7,439 nt of DNA from Pseudomonadota bacterium. GTDB taxonomy: Bacteria; Desulfobacterota; Desulfobacteria; Desulfobacterales; RPRI01. The notes beneath the pieces were generated by a model. That model ran no database searches. It was not told where the DNA came from and saw nothing but the letters and a program-made list of their open reading frames with translations. Shown here piece by piece: positions 6,263 through 7,439 of the stretch. The stretch's first letter is position 1; every line of letters starts with the position of its first letter. The position numbers and the translations under genes are program-made. The stretch spans positions 1 to 7,439 of the forward strand of contig JAHJRK010000453.1 of NCBI GenBank assembly GCA_018830925.1. Reading direction: 5' to 3'.

Positions 6263-6913
6263 TTATTCCTTGGTTTTATTCCCCGATTTTTTGCCTCCTG
6301 TCGAATCGACATCTGACTTTATAAATCCGGGATACGATGCCGGTTCAATTGTCTCAATTTTAAAAACCTTGTCATCTTTGAAAAATACATTTACCTTGTG
6401 CAGGCGCGCGTACCAGTAGTACCAGATGTCGCTCGTCAGGAGGGGTGTCTTGTGAGTTGGCGGATATCCGTATGCCATGAGAACAGCTTTCCTGCTCATC
6501 CCCAGAGTTATAACGCCTTTTTTTATATTTTCCCGATCGGCTTCGGTTGCCTGGTAGTAATCACCGACTCCGGCCTGAACCGCTTCAATGGAAAAATACC
6601 GGTTGAAAAGCTCATCAATGCTTAACGTATTTGTCTTTTTGTCGTTTATGATCGTAAACATCTGCGCGCTTCCTTCAGGGGTAAACTGTATTTTCCTGTT
6701 AATAAGTTTGTGAATGCTTACTTTTGTCCCGATAGGCAAAATAGTTCCTCTGTGGTAATTTGTGGACAAAATGTCATTTGGATTCTCATACCAGATATTT
6801 ATCCTCGTATAATATGTTTTACCGGAGAAATTGTCTGCGTAAAGAGGAGAAAAAGTTAAAGTCAAAACTATCAGAAGAAGAAATCCTAGTAAGTTTTTGC
6901 CGTTTAATTTCAT
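6263..6913 (-). CDS. Exported small protein with BamE/SmpA-like C-terminal domain
   Basis: This is a 216-residue protein I do not recognise by name. It has a clear Sec signal peptide: basic start (MKLNGK), hydrophobic core at about 8-22 and probable cleavage after 'PLYA' (residue 26). There is no lipobox cysteine, so the mature protein should be soluble in the periplasm or otherwise translocated. Residues 33-75 form a beta-rich segment containing 'TNYHRGTILPIGTKV'. Residues 131-188 ('ITLGMSRKAVLMAYGYPP' followed by 'WYYWYAR..KVNVFFKDDKVFKIE') resemble the BamE/SmpA/OmlA fold: I-x-x-G-M-s-x-x-x-V, then a short strand pair ending in 'f.dgkv..i'. The C-terminus is a charged, probably disordered tail. 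A TAAGGAG Shine-Dalgarno six bases upstream fixes the ATG start. The gene sits between the ketosynthase and the carrier protein, unusual company for an exported protein, and suggests a link to envelope delivery or outer-membrane handling of the product. The function is inferred from context only. Confidence 0.8.
   Translation of the reverse strand: MKLNGKNLLGFLLLIVLTLTFSPLYADNFSGKTYYTRINIWYENPNDILSTNYHRGTILPIGTKVSIHKLINRKIQFTPEGSAQMFTIINDKKTNTLSIDELFNRYFSIEAVQAGVGDYYQATEADRENIKKGVITLGMSRKAVLMAYGYPPTHKTPLLTSDIWYYWYARLHKVNVFFKDDKVFKIETIEPASYPGFIKSDVDSTGGKKSGNKTKE
6267..6271 (-). promoter_or_regulatory. Shine-Dalgarno AAGGA deciding the ACP start
   Basis: AAGGA on the minus strand lies five bases before the ATG at 6261 and within the last codons of the preceding gene. 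It supports the 83-residue start of the carrier protein over the upstream in-frame ATG at 6312. Confidence 0.75.
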
Positions 6914-6919
6914 AGCCGT

Positions 6920-6926
6920 CTCCTTA
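6920..6926 (-). promoter_or_regulatory. Shine-Dalgarno TAAGGAG for the BamE-like gene, overlapping the ketosynthase stop codon
   Basis: On the minus strand TAAGGAG ends six bases before the ATG at 6913. Its first three bases are the TAA stop codon of the upstream ketosynthase-like gene. Ribosomes ending translation of one gene would sit on the initiation site of the next, which fits translational coupling. Confidence 0.75.
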
Positions 6927-7439
6927 TTTTATAATTTTAATAACCGCAGTCTTTTCAGACCGGCAAATTCTGACACAGTTTATTTCATTTATCTCTGCCG
7001 AAAAATCAGAAGAGCATATTTTTGCTCCTGAAGGATTATCCGGAACTGGAGATTCGTATGCAATCTGCTTTTTTAACATAAGTGAAGCGGCGGCAAAGTT
7101 GAACGCGCTTCCGATCAGCATGCTTCCGAAGAGAGGCGAATATCCTGCCAGCGCTGAAACTGAATTTGCCGTTTCCCTGTAAAGAGTTTCATCTCCGGTC
7201 ATTCCGTCTGAATCTATTATAGTGATATCCGGTTTGCCGTTTGTTTTGCCGGAAAAAGATATTCCGGTCACTTCACCGTAATTATTCCCACATTTTTCTT
7301 TTGATAACATGAAAAACGCACCGCCTTCGCCGGGAACGGAAAGAGGAGCAGGCGAAAACATAAAAGGCATTATTTTGCCGTCCGTTGCTGTTTTCAGCTT
7401 CATTTTGCAGACATACTCCATAACAGCGTTCAATTCATC
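6924..7439 (-). CDS. Beta-ketoacyl synthase-like protein, 3' part only (chain-length-factor-like)
   Basis: This is the C-terminal 171 residues of a thiolase-fold ketosynthase-type protein; the reading frame stays open to the right edge, so the start and the active-site cysteine region lie outside. Numbering from the TTG at 7433, a 'PGEGGAF' segment at about 34-40 matches the conserved P-GEG-A-F turn of KS enzymes. The 'LFGSMLIGSAFNFAAASLML' segment at 101-120 matches the helix that normally begins 'GH..GA.G'. Both histidines of a working KS appear replaced: the 'HGTGT.-D..E' region reads 'DSDGMTGDETLYRE' (75-88), and the second His position is Ser104. From family knowledge, such degenerate KS proteins act as chain-length factors paired with an active KS, as in type II polyketide and aryl-polyene systems. 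That partner would be encoded upstream. The gene stops 10 bases before the next one, and its TAA lies inside the next gene's Shine-Dalgarno sequence. The TTG at 7433 is not taken as the start because in-frame codons Asp-Glu-Leu precede or include it, as expected inside a KS ('DEL'). Confidence 0.75.
   Translation of the reverse strand, partial: DELNAVMEYVCKMKLKTATDGKIMPFMFSPAPLSVPGEGGAFFMLSKEKCGNNYGEVTGISFSGKTNGKPDITIIDSDGMTGDETLYRETANSVSALAGYSPLFGSMLIGSAFNFAAASLMLKKQIAYESPVPDNPSGAKICSSDFSAEINEINCVRICRSEKTAVIKIIK

Noticed and set aside
6262..6312. Longer start for the acyl carrier protein at 6312
   Set aside because: It would overlap the BamE-like gene by 50 bases and add a basic tail. The ATG at 6261 has its own AAGGA site and gives the normal ACP length.
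7431..7433. TTG at 7433 as the start of the ketosynthase-like gene
   Set aside because: The frame is open to the window edge, codons upstream encode Asp-Glu as expected inside a KS, and the conserved KS N-terminal half is absent. The gene is truncated by the window.

Overview
The window looks like part of a lipid or polyketide-type biosynthetic operon from an anaerobic bacterium. The likeliest source is a deltaproteobacterium (Desulfobacterota). This placement is inference: it rests on the moderate GC content, the B12-type radical SAM enzyme, a downstream start that resembles acyl-CoA dehydratase activase-related proteins, and a 131-bp palindromic intergenic repeat of a kind I associate with that group. 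No rRNA, tRNA or other phylogenetic marker is present. Every gene I can support lies on the minus strand, so transcription runs from the high coordinates to the low ones.

In transcription order the main operon contains: the 3' part of a ketosynthase-fold protein that lacks both catalytic histidines (6924-7439, cut by the window edge); a small exported protein with a BamE/SmpA-like C-terminus (6263-6913); an acyl carrier protein (6010-6261); a stand-alone condensation-domain/acyltransferase protein (4673-6004); an FAD-dependent oxidoreductase (3488-4669); a 221-bp gap holding the palindromic repeat; a B12-binding-type radical SAM enzyme (1833-3266); and an AMP-forming acyl/aryl ligase (391-1836). 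The gaps between the first five genes are 10, 1, 5 and 3 bases, and the last two genes overlap by 4 bases. This points to one co-transcribed, translationally coupled unit, interrupted only by the repeat.

A plausible division of labour (inference) is as follows. The ligase activates a carboxylic acid, the carrier protein holds the chain, and the degenerate ketosynthase works with an active partner encoded upstream. The FAD enzyme and the radical SAM enzyme modify the chain or product, and the condensation-type protein transfers the acyl group to an acceptor. The exported BamE-like protein hints that the product or its handling involves the cell envelope. The set recalls aryl-polyene and other type II-like clusters, and more loosely the enzyme classes proposed for ladderane lipids, but it matches no characterised cluster I can name. 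The product is unknown.

Below the operon, at 166-390, there is a 225-bp non-coding stretch with a near-consensus sigma-70 promoter (TTGACA, 17 bp, TATACT). It points into an open frame running off the left edge (1-165). That frame carries a GIPR...YP.W signature typical of the DUF2229/COG3580-type acyl-CoA dehydratase activase-related family, so a second transcription unit probably starts here. No convincing rho-independent terminator was seen after the ligase gene.
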